A stretch of DNA of 64,000 bases, from NCBI RefSeq assembly GCF_016907925.1, contig NZ_JAFBCZ010000027.1, forward strand, positions 1 through 64,000, read 5' to 3'. Shown here one piece after another: positions 33,836 through 42,892 of this stretch (positions are counted from its first letter, which is position 1; each line of letters opens with the position of its first letter). Below the pieces are notes generated by a model that had not been told where the DNA came from, did not search any database, and saw only the letters and a list, made by a program, of their open reading frames with translations. The position numbers and the translations under genes were made by a program. Origin of the DNA: Herpetosiphon giganteus (GTDB lineage: Bacteria; Chloroflexota; Chloroflexia; Chloroflexales; Herpetosiphonaceae).

Positions 33836-34115
33836 TGAACCACGAAGGACACGAAGAGCACGAAGAATGAATTCTTCAATCCCCAAGCTCTTTGAGTCCT
33901 TCGTGGTTTTGTCTTTAACACAGAGGCGCAGAGGAATGATGTCTTATAGGCTATAGGCTATAGGCTTTTGGCTCAAATAATCATTCGTGCAATTCGTGCT
34001 CTTCGTGGATCAAAATAGCTTCGCGCTCTCGTTTTTAACATTAAACCACAAAGGACACGAAACTTAATGCTTCGTGCCCTTCGTGTCCTTCGTGGTTCAA
34101 CAATCCATTTATGTT
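33836..34115. repeat. Mosaic repeat island with inverted CACGAAG arrays
   Basis: AACCACGAAGGACACGAAGA opens a rightward array (33838-33866). The complementary CTTCGTG array closes the island (34072-34099), ending CTTCGTGTCCTTCGTGGTT. Between them lie CACAGAGGCGCAGAGG (33920-33935), four TATAGGC units plus CTTTTGGCTC (33946-33975), and an AATTCGTG/CTTCGTGG stretch. The gap between two convergent gene ends has no gene. Confidence 0.85.
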
Positions 34116-34129
34116 CTATGCTCTTTGTT

Positions 34130-36007
34130 CTAAACCGCCACTTCCTCTTCGCGGCGGAATTGGCTCATATACAAATCGTAGTATGCGCCGCGTTGGGCTA
34201 GCAGTTCGGTGTGCGTGCCGCGCTCTATCACTGCGCCATCTTTGAGCATCAGCACCAAATCGGCGTTGCGAATGGTGCTCAAACGGTGGGCAATCACAAA
34301 GCTGGTTCGGCCTTGCAGCAAGCTATCAAAGGCTTGTTGAATTAAGCGCTCGGTACGCGTATCGACGCTCGATGTCGCTTCATCCAAAATCAAAATGCGG
34401 GGATTCGCCAGCGCAGCCCGCGCAATCGCGATCAATTGGCGTTGGCCTTGGCTTAAGCCGCCGCCACGTTCGCCAAGCACAGTTTGATAGCCATTGGTCA
34501 AGCGTTCGATAAAATCGTGCGCCGAAGCCAACTTAGCTGCTGCAATCACTTCTTCATCGCTGGCATCAAGCCGCCCATAACGAATGTTGTTCATCACGGT
34601 ATCGGAGAACAAGAACGAATCTTGCAGCACGATGCCAATTTGGCGGCGCAAGCTAGCAGCCTTCACATCGCGCACGTCGATGCCATCGATCTTGACAGCG
34701 CCGCTGGTTACATCGTAGAAGCGAGGCAGCAAGTTGATGATCGTGGTTTTGCCTGCACCAGTTGGGCCAACGATTGCCACGGTTTGGCCTGGCTCGGCGC
34801 TAAAGCTCACGCCCCGCAAAACTGGCTGGCCTTTGGTGTATTCAGCTTTGGCATCAATCAACTCAACTTTGCCAACGATTTCGGGCATTTCGCGCGCATC
34901 GGGTTTGTCGGTGACATCGGGCATTTCATCGAGCAAGTTGAAAATGCGCTCGCCGCCAGCAATTGCATTTTGCACGTTGGTCCACATCACGGCAATTTGC
35001 TGAATTGGTTGGTTGAAGCGTTGGACGTATTGCAAAAAGGCAAAAACCAAACCCAACGAAATTGCGCTTGAGCCAAAGAGTGGCTGATCGCGCAGCACCG
35101 AAAGCCCGCCAACCACCACGACAATCGCAATTGCCACATAGCCCAAAGCTTCGAGCACTGGGTTCAACGCGCTGGTAAAGGTTGCAGCCCGCACGTTGGC
35201 ATCGCGATTGGCAGCGTTGGTACGCACAAATTGGGCGATGCTTTCTTCTTCGCGATTGAAGGCTTGCACTTCGCGCGCGCCAGCGATGCTTTCTTGCAAG
35301 CCAGCGTTGACGCTCCCCATTTGTTGGCGGGTTTTGCGGAAGGCTTTACGCGCTTGGCCAGAGAAGTAGAAGGTTGCAATCGCCATAAATGGCACAACGC
35401 TTAAACTCAACAAGGCATATTGCAGATTTTCCTGCATCATTTTGATTGCGACCCAGCCAATCAGCAAGATTCCGCCAAGCACGTTGAGCAAAGCAAAACC
35501 AAGCATCTGCTGAATCGTATCGGTATCGCTCGTGATGCGGCTCATAATATTGCCAGCTTCGTTGCGGGTGTAGAAGCCCAACGACAAGCGATGAATTTGG
35601 GCAAACAGATCTTCGCGCATTTGGCGCAAGGCGTGTTGGCCCGACCAGTTCATGGCATAAAACGCCATGCCCTGCAAAATCGAAGCGCCGATGAAGATGC
35701 CACATAACAGCAACACCAAGCTGCCAAGTCCGCTCAAGCGATCGGCACTGCTGATTTCAGGCGTAATTGTGTCGAACCAGCAAGCACTTGGATTGGGCAA
35801 CAAATAGCAATCGATCGATTGGCCAATTAAATCGGGCGTTGCTACCTGCGCCCATGTGCCAATAATGATAAACACAATTGCCAAGGCAAAGCCAAACCAT
35901 TTTTTGCGAAAGTAATGGCCAAAGCGAGCCAAAGTTGCGCCCAGCCGTTGGGGTTTTTCGGTTTCGGCTTCTAATAAGTGGCGAGGGCCGCCTAATCCAC
36001 CCATCAT
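34130..36007 (-). CDS. ABC exporter half-transporter with canonical Walker B
   Basis: 625 residues from the ATG at 36007, four bases after the stop of the partner gene, with GAGGAGG in that gene's end. Six membrane helices (about 35-330) are followed by an ATPase domain: Walker A GPTGAGKTTIINLL, Q-loop GIVLQDSFLF, signature LSQGQRQLIAIARA, Walker B ILILDEATSSVD with the catalytic Glu, and His in VIAHRLSTI. The signature is LSQGQ instead of LSGGQ. It forms a heterodimer with the product of 36012-37949 and probably exports a drug, lipid or peptide. Confidence 0.93.
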   Translation of the reverse strand: MMGGLGGPRHLLEAETEKPQRLGATLARFGHYFRKKWFGFALAIVFIIIGTWAQVATPDLIGQSIDCYLLPNPSACWFDTITPEISSADRLSGLGSLVLLLCGIFIGASILQGMAFYAMNWSGQHALRQMREDLFAQIHRLSLGFYTRNEAGNIMSRITSDTDTIQQMLGFALLNVLGGILLIGWVAIKMMQENLQYALLSLSVVPFMAIATFYFSGQARKAFRKTRQQMGSVNAGLQESIAGAREVQAFNREEESIAQFVRTNAANRDANVRAATFTSALNPVLEALGYVAIAIVVVVGGLSVLRDQPLFGSSAISLGLVFAFLQYVQRFNQPIQQIAVMWTNVQNAIAGGERIFNLLDEMPDVTDKPDAREMPEIVGKVELIDAKAEYTKGQPVLRGVSFSAEPGQTVAIVGPTGAGKTTIINLLPRFYDVTSGAVKIDGIDVRDVKAASLRRQIGIVLQDSFLFSDTVMNNIRYGRLDASDEEVIAAAKLASAHDFIERLTNGYQTVLGERGGGLSQGQRQLIAIARAALANPRILILDEATSSVDTRTERLIQQAFDSLLQGRTSFVIAHRLSTIRNADLVLMLKDGAVIERGTHTELLAQRGAYYDLYMSQFRREEEVAV

Positions 36008-36011
36008 AGCG

Positions 36012-37949
36012 CTAGGCCTCCTCAACGCTTGAAGCTTCAAGCGCTGCAATGTCGGCATCGCCGACCAGTTGAGAATTGTAAATTTCGGCGTACACGGGGC
36101 TGGTTTCCATTAATTCTTCATGGTTGCCGCGTGCCACCACTTGGCCTTTTTCCAGCACCAAAATTTGGTCGGCATTCAAAACCGTGCTAATCCGTTGGGC
36201 AATCACGACGCTGGTGCGACCTTGCATCAATTGATCAAGCGCCTTTTGAATGCGATACTCGGTCATCAAGTCGACGCTGCTGGTCGAATCATCCAAAATC
36301 AGCAAGCGTGGATTGAGCAACAACGCCCGGGCAATTGCAATCCGTTGCTTTTGACCACCAGACAAGGTTGTGCCGCGTTCACCGACCGAGGTATCGTAAC
36401 CTTGAGCAAAGGTCATAATAAAATCGTGCGCCGAAGCAGCTTTGGCCGCCGCCTCAACTTCTTCGATCGTCGCCTCTGGTCGCCCAAAAGCGATGTTATC
36501 GCGAATTGAGCCGCTAAATAGATTGGTTTCTTGCAGCACAATCCCAATCTGCGAGCGCAAACTATCGAGTTTTACATCGCGAATATCATGACCATCGATC
36601 AATACCGCGCCTTCGCTAACATCGTAGAAGCGTGGCAACAAGTTAATGATCGTCGATTTGCCGCTGCCAGTTGCGCCCAGCAAGGCGATGGTTTGGCCTG
36701 GTTTGGCCTCAAAGCTCACATCACGCAAGACTGGATCGCTGCTGCCAAAGTAGCGGAACGTCACATTGCGAAATTCAACCGTGCCTTCAATCGCTGGCAA
36801 TTCTGTGGCATCAGGCTTGTCGGTAATTTCGCTCTTGGCATCGAGAATTTCGAAAATACGGGTGGCCGAAGCTCCAGCCTGTGCCATCAGCGAGATGATA
36901 AAACCGAGCTGACCCAAGGGAAAGAAGACATAGACCAAATACAAGCTAAATTTTTGGTATTCGCCCAGATCGAGCGTGCCGCCTAAGATTTGGCGACCGC
37001 CAAAATAGAGAATCCCTGCTTGGCCAAGCTGCGCCACCAAGAAGATCACCGGAAACAAAAACGAGAAAACGCGGCTAATCCGCAGTTGTTGCGCCATCAA
37101 ATCGGTTGCCGCTACATCAAAGCGTTTGGCTTCAAATGGCTCGCGCGTAAACGCTTTGACAACTTTGATACCAGCCAAGTTTTCTTGCAAGACCGTGTTG
37201 AGCGCCGAAAGTTTGCGTTGCACAACGCCAAACAGCGGTTGGCTGACCTTGCCAAAGATCATAAACATGACCATGGCGACCGGCAGCAAGGGCACAACCA
37301 CGAGCGCAAGCTGCCAATTGGTGAAGAACAAAATCACCAACGCGCCAACTAAGAGCAACAATGCTTGGGCAGTTAAAATCAAACCTTGCGCGATGAAGGT
37401 TCGCACTTTCTCCACATCGTCGGTGGCACGAATCATCAATTGACCAGTTTGATTTTGGTCGTAATAGGAAAACGATAAGCGTTGCACGCGGGCAAAAATC
37501 TGATTGCGCAGATCAAAGGCCACGCCTTGCGAGGTTTTTTCGGCCATATAGGCTTGCACAAACGAGAAAATGCCACGGATAAAGGCGAAGGCCACAATAA
37601 TCAAGGCAGCATTGATCAACAACGATTCACCATTGGTTTGAGCAAGCCGAAGTTGCTCGATCGTTGTGCCAGCTTGTTGGGCTGCGCCAGCTTGCATTGG
37701 CTCAGGCACTTGCTTGAAAATAATTCGCGCAATGGAGCCATCGGTTACCGCATCGATCATGTTTTGCACCAACTGCGGCACTGCCAATTGGGCCAAGGTT
37801 GCGAGCGCTAAGGCCACATAGGCCAGAATTGCCGATGTACGTTGGGCACCAAGGTAGGCGATCGCACGACCAAGCCCCCCCGATCCACCGCCAGCTTTCT
37901 GTCCACGCTGTGCTTGGGGTTTTCCCATTTGTGCTTGCACGTTGCACAT
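36012..37949 (-). CDS. ABC exporter half-transporter with degenerate Walker B
   Basis: 645 residues. Six membrane helices (about 35-350) and an ATPase domain: Walker A GATGSGKSTIINLL, Q-loop GIVLQETNLF, signature LSGGQKQRIAIARA, Walker B LLILDDSTSSVD. The catalytic Glu is Asp, and the partner carries the altered signature, so one of the two ATP sites is non-hydrolysing, as in TM287/288 and BmrCD. Starts at 37949 (ATG), 37940 (GTG, best spaced from AAGGA) and 37928 (ATG) are possible. A palindromic operator lies 18 bases upstream. Confidence 0.93.
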   Translation of the reverse strand: MCNVQAQMGKPQAQRGQKAGGGSGGLGRAIAYLGAQRTSAILAYVALALATLAQLAVPQLVQNMIDAVTDGSIARIIFKQVPEPMQAGAAQQAGTTIEQLRLAQTNGESLLINAALIIVAFAFIRGIFSFVQAYMAEKTSQGVAFDLRNQIFARVQRLSFSYYDQNQTGQLMIRATDDVEKVRTFIAQGLILTAQALLLLVGALVILFFTNWQLALVVVPLLPVAMVMFMIFGKVSQPLFGVVQRKLSALNTVLQENLAGIKVVKAFTREPFEAKRFDVAATDLMAQQLRISRVFSFLFPVIFLVAQLGQAGILYFGGRQILGGTLDLGEYQKFSLYLVYVFFPLGQLGFIISLMAQAGASATRIFEILDAKSEITDKPDATELPAIEGTVEFRNVTFRYFGSSDPVLRDVSFEAKPGQTIALLGATGSGKSTIINLLPRFYDVSEGAVLIDGHDIRDVKLDSLRSQIGIVLQETNLFSGSIRDNIAFGRPEATIEEVEAAAKAASAHDFIMTFAQGYDTSVGERGTTLSGGQKQRIAIARALLLNPRLLILDDSTSSVDLMTEYRIQKALDQLMQGRTSVVIAQRISTVLNADQILVLEKGQVVARGNHEELMETSPVYAEIYNSQLVGDADIAALEASSVEEA

Positions 37950-37966
37950 CCTTACAATTTCAATTA

Positions 37967-37981
37967 GTTAGTTGAACTAAC
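37967..37981 (-). promoter_or_regulatory. Palindromic operator before ABC exporter
   Basis: GTTAGTT-G-AACTAAC is a perfect 7-1-7 inverted repeat 18 bases from the first possible start of the exporter operon. The size and style suit a MarR- or TetR-like repressor. No regulator gene is adjacent on this side. Confidence 0.6.
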
Positions 37982-38039
37982 AAATTGTACGTCAAGTTTT
38001 TAAAAGATCAATCATACTCTAGTACGAGAACATGCAATG

Positions 38040-38355
38040 GATGTGTTGATCCACGAAGAGCACGAAGCGCACGAAGGCTAGCAACCGCGAAGAACACGAA
38101 GAGCGCGAAGTTGGGTTTTGGCCACAGATTGACACAGATTATTTTGATTAGGCTATGGACTTTTGGCTATCGGCTATCGGATTCATCCCTCATCCTTCAT
38201 CCCTCATAATTTCGCGCCTCTGCGCCTCTGCGTTAAAGAACTGATCCACGAAGCGCACGAAGGCTAGAAACCACGAATGTTTATTTTTTTGCTTTCTGAC
38301 TTTTGACTTTTGACTTAGCATTTCATCCCTCATCCTTCATCCTTCATCCTTTATT
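38040..38355. repeat. Mosaic repeat island before LuxR-type regulator
   Basis: Contents: CCACGAAGAGCACGAAGCGC-type arrays (38052-38112), AGATTGACACAGATT (38126-38140), TATGGACTTTTGGCTATCGG (38152-38171), CATCCCTCATCCTTCATCCC (38184-38205), CGCCTCTGCGCCTCTGCG (38215-38232), more CACGAAG, CTTTCTGACTTTTGACTT (38291-38315), and a final CATCCTT array (38322-38352). No gene is visible between 37982 and 38468. Confidence 0.85.
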
Positions 38356-38468
38356 TCTCTGTTCGATGCGCTCTGTTCTCTGCTCTTAATCTCATCTATT
38401 TTCTGCGGCGGGCTTGCACTATAATAGAGTTGTGAGGTGTGTTGTGCATCACTGATAGGATTACGCCG

Positions 38469-40868
38469 ATGGGAATTCCACGCCATATTCCACTTCCAGT
38501 TACACCGCTGCTTGGTCGCATTCAGGAAATGGCTCAGCTTGAGCAACTTTTGCCCGATCCCACGATTCGTTTGGTTACTTTGGCCGGGCCTGGTGGCGCA
38601 GGCAAAACCCGCTTAGCGCTTGAAGCAGGCCGCACCGTCTGCGAGCAGTTTGCCGATGGCGCGTTATTTGTCAGTTTGGCACACGTTTACGATGTTGATT
38701 TAGTGTTGCCGACCCTCGCCCAAGCTTTCAATATTAGTCGCTTGGGCAACCAATCGCTCTTGGCTAGCGTTGGGGCGTGGTTGGCCGAACAAGAGTTATT
38801 GTTGATTTTAGATAATTTGGAACAGGTGATTGATGTTACCTCGTTGTTGGTGCAATTATTGGCCTTGGCTCCCAAATTAACTATTTTGGCTACGAGCCGC
38901 GAGGTGCTGAATGTTCAGGGCGAATATCGCTTGCCTGTGCCACCGCTCAGCTTGCCACCCACGAGCCAGCCGTTGGCGATTGAACAATTAAGCGAATTTA
39001 GCGCCACTCGCCTGTTTATCGAACGCGCCAAAGCAGCCCGCCCCCACATTCCGCTTAATGCCAATGATGCCCAAAGCATCGCCACGATTTGTCAGCGCCT
39101 CGATGGCCTGCCATTGGCGATTGAGTTGGTCGCGGCCTATACCAAAGTTTTTACTCCGCAAGAATTATTAAATCGTTTCAGTTATAGCCTCGATGTGCCC
39201 GTGGGCGGCGCACGCGATCTGCCCAACCGCCAGCAAACCCTGCGCCAATGTATTGATTGGAGCTACCAACGCCTGACCGCCGAGGAACAAACGGTTTTTT
39301 GCTATCTTAGCGTGCTGGTGAGCAGCTGGACAATGGCTGCTGTCGAGCAGATGTGCGCTGGCCAAGCCAATGTGGTCGCCACCGTTTTAGCTTTGGTCAA
39401 CAAAAGCTTGGTGGTCGAGCAAACAACCCACGATGGCCAAACGCGCTTTACGATGTTGCAAACGATCGCCGAATTTGCCCGCGAGCAAGCAGTGCTACGC
39501 GAGGATTTTCAGACGATCTGTCAACGCCATGCGCGTTATTATTTGCAGATGGTTGCCCAAGCAGCACCCCATTTGCGCGATCAGCAACAAGCCCATTGGT
39601 TGCGCCAGCTCGATGCAGAACAGGGAAATATTTACGCCGCCTTGCAATGGACGCTTGATCATGCGGTTGCTGAATCGATCGAACTGTTTCCAGCAATTAA
39701 TCTGTGGATTACCTATCGCCGCCGCCATGGCGATGTCTGGTGGATCGAGCGCATGCTTGAGGCCAGCAGCACGATTCGCTCTGGGGCACGAGTTGAAACG
39801 CTTTCCACGGCAGGCTGGTTCATTCTCAACCAAGGCTTATTTGCCCAAGCCGAAACCATTTTTGAACAAGCCCTGAGCCTCGCGCGCGCGTTGCAAATTC
39901 CCATGAGTATTGGTTTGGCGTTGCATGGCGTTGGCGAAATTGCCTATCATCGTGGCGATTATGCCCAAGCAATCACGCTCTACGAAGAAAGTGTGCAGAT
40001 TTTCGAGCAGCTTGATGATCATAATGAATTGGCTTGGTCGCTTGATCATTTAGGTCGGGCCTGTATTCAACAAGGCCAATGGAAACGTGCGGCCTTGCTT
40101 TTTGCCCGTGCGCATCAGCTTTTCTCGCGCTTAGGCCATTTGTGGGGCGATGCCTTTGCGCTCAATCATTGTGGCATTGTCGCCGCCGCGCAGCAAGATT
40201 ATGATCAAGCGCAGCGCTTTATCGAAGCCAGCATTGCGATTGCTGAACAATTGCACGATCCATGGCATCGCGCCGAGGGCTTGCATCAATTAGGTTTGAT
40301 TGCGCTGGCTCGTCAGCAGCCCGATCAAGCATTAACCTCGCTCTACGAGAGCTTTAATCTGCGCCGCCAACATCAATTATTACCAATGATCGCCAGTTCG
40401 TTGGAAGCGTTGGCGCGGGTTGCCCAAGCCCAACAACATTGGTCGTGGGCGGTGCAATTGAGCAGCCGCGCAGATACGCTGCGCTTGCAAAGCGGCGAGC
40501 CAATGCCAGCCACCGAGCAGCGCATTCAACAACACTTATTGGATGAAGCTAAACGCTTGCTTGGCGAGCAGCACTATCAGCACGATTGGGAGCAAGGCCA
40601 GCAGCTTGAGCTTGATATGGTGACCTTGCGCCAGCCAACGACCCAACATCCCACGCCATTGCTGACCAAACGCGAACACGAATTGCTCACATTAATCGCC
40701 CAAGGCAAAAGTAATAGCGAAATTGCGCTCGAATTGGTACTTAGCCCGTTTACCGTCAACAACCATTTGCGGGCAATTTATCGCAAACTTGGCGTTTCGA
40801 CTCGCAGCGCGGCAGCCTATATTGCCCGCGAACGGGGCTTGCTCGAAAGCCTCGAACCACGAGTCTAG
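38469..40868 (+). CDS. Large AAA/TPR transcriptional regulator with LuxR-type HTH
   Basis: 799 residues from the ATG at 38469. The N-terminal ATPase has Walker A LAGPGGAGKTRLALEAG (about 38-54) and LLILDNLEQVIDV (Walker B) and continues as an NB-ARC-like module to about 330. TPR-like helical repeats follow (about 380-700; ALHGVGEIAYHRGDYAQAIT). A LuxR-type HTH ends the protein (about 735-790; LTKREHELLTLIAQGKSNSE, then SPFTVNNHLRAIYRKLGVST). This is the LAL/AfsR-like class of signal-integrating regulators. The ligand and targets are unknown. It stands alone, divergent from the ABC exporter across a repeat island. Confidence 0.9.
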   Translation: MGIPRHIPLPVTPLLGRIQEMAQLEQLLPDPTIRLVTLAGPGGAGKTRLALEAGRTVCEQFADGALFVSLAHVYDVDLVLPTLAQAFNISRLGNQSLLASVGAWLAEQELLLILDNLEQVIDVTSLLVQLLALAPKLTILATSREVLNVQGEYRLPVPPLSLPPTSQPLAIEQLSEFSATRLFIERAKAARPHIPLNANDAQSIATICQRLDGLPLAIELVAAYTKVFTPQELLNRFSYSLDVPVGGARDLPNRQQTLRQCIDWSYQRLTAEEQTVFCYLSVLVSSWTMAAVEQMCAGQANVVATVLALVNKSLVVEQTTHDGQTRFTMLQTIAEFAREQAVLREDFQTICQRHARYYLQMVAQAAPHLRDQQQAHWLRQLDAEQGNIYAALQWTLDHAVAESIELFPAINLWITYRRRHGDVWWIERMLEASSTIRSGARVETLSTAGWFILNQGLFAQAETIFEQALSLARALQIPMSIGLALHGVGEIAYHRGDYAQAITLYEESVQIFEQLDDHNELAWSLDHLGRACIQQGQWKRAALLFARAHQLFSRLGHLWGDAFALNHCGIVAAAQQDYDQAQRFIEASIAIAEQLHDPWHRAEGLHQLGLIALARQQPDQALTSLYESFNLRRQHQLLPMIASSLEALARVAQAQQHWSWAVQLSSRADTLRLQSGEPMPATEQRIQQHLLDEAKRLLGEQHYQHDWEQGQQLELDMVTLRQPTTQHPTPLLTKREHELLTLIAQGKSNSEIALELVLSPFTVNNHLRAIYRKLGVSTRSAAAYIARERGLLESLEPRV

Positions 40869-40941
40869 GCCCGATCGGCAACTAGCTGTTCTCGGATTAT
40901 AATAGGGCTTGAACCCGTTACGAGCCTATTTGAGGATAGCA

Positions 40942-42204
40942 ATGCGAGTATTACTTGTTGGAGCCGGCGGACGTGAACATGCCTTGGCATGGAAAATCGC
41001 CCAATCGCCTTTATGCGAACACCTGTGGATCGTCCCTGGGAATCCCGGCACGGCAACGCTTGGTACAAATGTCGATTTAGCCGCAGACGATGCTGCGGGA
41101 ATTGTGGGTTTAGCCACCCGCGAACAGATAGATTTAGTGGTTGTTGGGCCAGAAGCGCCCTTGGTCGAAGGCTTGGGCGAAGTCTGCGATGCGGTCGATT
41201 TGGCGATGTTTGGGCCGTCGTCTGAGGCGGCGCAACTTGAGGGCAGCAAAGCCTTTGCCAAAATGATTATGCTTGAGGCTGGCGTGCCAACCGCCGCCGC
41301 GCATACCTTCGATGATCCCACCTCCGCGATTGCTTTTGTTGAAACTGAGCAACAAGCGTGGGTCGTTAAAGCTGATGGTTTGGCCGCTGGCAAGGGCGTA
41401 ATCGTGCCCGAAGATGGCGATGTTGCCGCTACCATCAGTGCGATTCGCGAATTGGCCGCGACCAACGCAGGCAACCGCTTGGTGCTTGAAGAAATCTTGA
41501 CTGGCCCCGAAGTTTCGCTGTTGGCCTTGTGCGATGGCGAACGCGCGCTACCGCTGATTGCTGCCCAAGACCACAAGCGCATCGGCGATAACGACACTGG
41601 CGGCAACACTGGTGGCATGGGAGCATACGCGCCAGCCCCAATCTTGCCCTATGCCGAGGCTCAAGCCTTGGTCGATGTGATTTTTACTCCAGTGCTGCGC
41701 ACCATGGCCGCGCGTAATATTCCCTATCGTGGCGTGTTATACGCTGGCTTGATGCTCACGCCCAACGGCGTAAAAGTCATCGAATTTAATGCCCGCTTTG
41801 GCGACCCCGAAACCCAAGCCCTGCTGCCCTTGCTCAAAAGCGATTTGCTCGAACTGCTGCACAAGGTTGCTACCAGCAATCTGGCCGATGTTAGCATCGA
41901 GTGGCACGAAGGTGCGGCGGTATGTGTAGCGCTTTCGGCTGAAGGCTACCCCGCCAAACCTCGCACTGGCGACGTGATCACTGGTTTGGATCGCTTGCCG
42001 AGCGATGTTTTGGCCTTCCAAGCTGGCACCGCGACCAACGCTCAAGGCGAGTTGGTGACCGCAGGCGGACGCGTTTTGGGCATTACTGCGGTTGCGCCAA
42101 CATTGCGCGAAGCCCGCGATAAAGCCTACGCCGCGAGCGAATTGGTACAGTTTGCTGGCAAATATCAGCGCAGCGACATCGCCGCACGGGGGTTAGCAGA
42201 ATGA
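40942..42204 (+). CDS. purD: Phosphoribosylamine-glycine ligase
   Basis: 420 residues from the ATG at 40942 (GAGGA upstream; MRVLLVGAGGREHALAWKI). An upstream in-frame ATG lacks the family start. GARS of purine synthesis, an ATP-grasp enzyme: it has the N-domain opening GAGGREHALAWK, ATP-grasp parts VVKADGLAAGKGVIV and GGNTGGMGAYAPAP, and FNARFGDPETQ. It joins glycine to phosphoribosylamine. Its stop overlaps the purN start by four bases, so the two steps around GAR are encoded together. Confidence 0.96.
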   Translation: MRVLLVGAGGREHALAWKIAQSPLCEHLWIVPGNPGTATLGTNVDLAADDAAGIVGLATREQIDLVVVGPEAPLVEGLGEVCDAVDLAMFGPSSEAAQLEGSKAFAKMIMLEAGVPTAAAHTFDDPTSAIAFVETEQQAWVVKADGLAAGKGVIVPEDGDVAATISAIRELAATNAGNRLVLEEILTGPEVSLLALCDGERALPLIAAQDHKRIGDNDTGGNTGGMGAYAPAPILPYAEAQALVDVIFTPVLRTMAARNIPYRGVLYAGLMLTPNGVKVIEFNARFGDPETQALLPLLKSDLLELLHKVATSNLADVSIEWHEGAAVCVALSAEGYPAKPRTGDVITGLDRLPSDVLAFQAGTATNAQGELVTAGGRVLGITAVAPTLREARDKAYAASELVQFAGKYQRSDIAARGLAE

Positions 42205-42821
42205 TGCGGCTTGCCGTGATGGTATCGGGCAGCGGTTCGAATTTACAAGCCTTGATCGATGCCCAAAAAGCGCAGCAACTTAAGGCCACAATCAATGTGG
42301 TCATTTGCGACCAACCCAAAGCCCAAGCAATCAGCCGCACCTTGGCCGCCAGAATTCCCGTAATTTGCGTGCCGTTGGCCAAAAAAGCCAGCCGCGAGCA
42401 ATGGGCCGAGCAAATTAGCCAACTATTGGCGGCTTTTACTCCCGATTTGATTGTGATGGCGGGCTGGATGAAGGTCATGCCAGCAGCGTTTGTTGAGCGC
42501 TGGACTCCCAACATCATCAATCAGCACCCAGCTTTGTTGCCCGACGATGGCGGCGAATTCTACACGCTCAGCGATGGCCGCCAAATTCCGGCGATTCGTG
42601 GGGCGCATGCAGTGCGCGATGCCTTGGCCTTGGGTGTGCCAGTCACTGGTTGCACGGTGCACCAAATTACGCCAATCGTTGATGTTGGCCCAGTTTTGGC
42701 CAAAGCTGAGGTTGCTGTTTTGCCCAACGACGATCAAGACAGTTTGCATGAACGCATCAAACAAGCTGAACGGCGCATTTTAGTTGACGTAATTAATAAT
42801 CTAGCTCAAACAGTTGCCTAA
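42201..42821 (+). CDS. purN: Phosphoribosylglycinamide formyltransferase
   Basis: 206 residues. It formylates GAR with 10-formyl-THF. The opening MVSGSGSNLQALIDAQ holds the phosphate loop. The catalytic block reads INQHPALLPDDGG and is altered after LLP compared with the common LLPxFxG; an insert (EFYTLSDGRQIPAIRGAH) follows. CTVHQITPIVDVGPVL carries the other catalytic His/Asp region. Start ATGA overlaps the purD stop, and a stem-loop follows the gene. Confidence 0.92.
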   Translation: MMRLAVMVSGSGSNLQALIDAQKAQQLKATINVVICDQPKAQAISRTLAARIPVICVPLAKKASREQWAEQISQLLAAFTPDLIVMAGWMKVMPAAFVERWTPNIINQHPALLPDDGGEFYTLSDGRQIPAIRGAHAVRDALALGVPVTGCTVHQITPIVDVGPVLAKAEVAVLPNDDQDSLHERIKQAERRILVDVINNLAQTVA

Positions 42822-42829
42822 ATTCTGCC

Positions 42830-42868
42830 CTAGTCGTAGCGATTGCATTCCCAACCTGCTACGGCTAG
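42830..42868 (+). terminator. Stem-loop after purN
   Basis: CTAGTCGTAGC (42830-42840) pairs with GCTACGGCTAG (42858-42868) through one G-T pair. It lies between purN and the carboxylase gene, 25 bases before its start codon. There is no T-run, so it may be a weak terminator or a leader structure. Confidence 0.5.
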
Positions 42869-42892
42869 CGCTATTCTGTGGGAGATCTGTCA

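Noticed and set aside
40869-40941. Riboswitch before purD
   Set aside because: The 73-base gap is too short for a purine riboswitch and shows no conserved core or strong fold.
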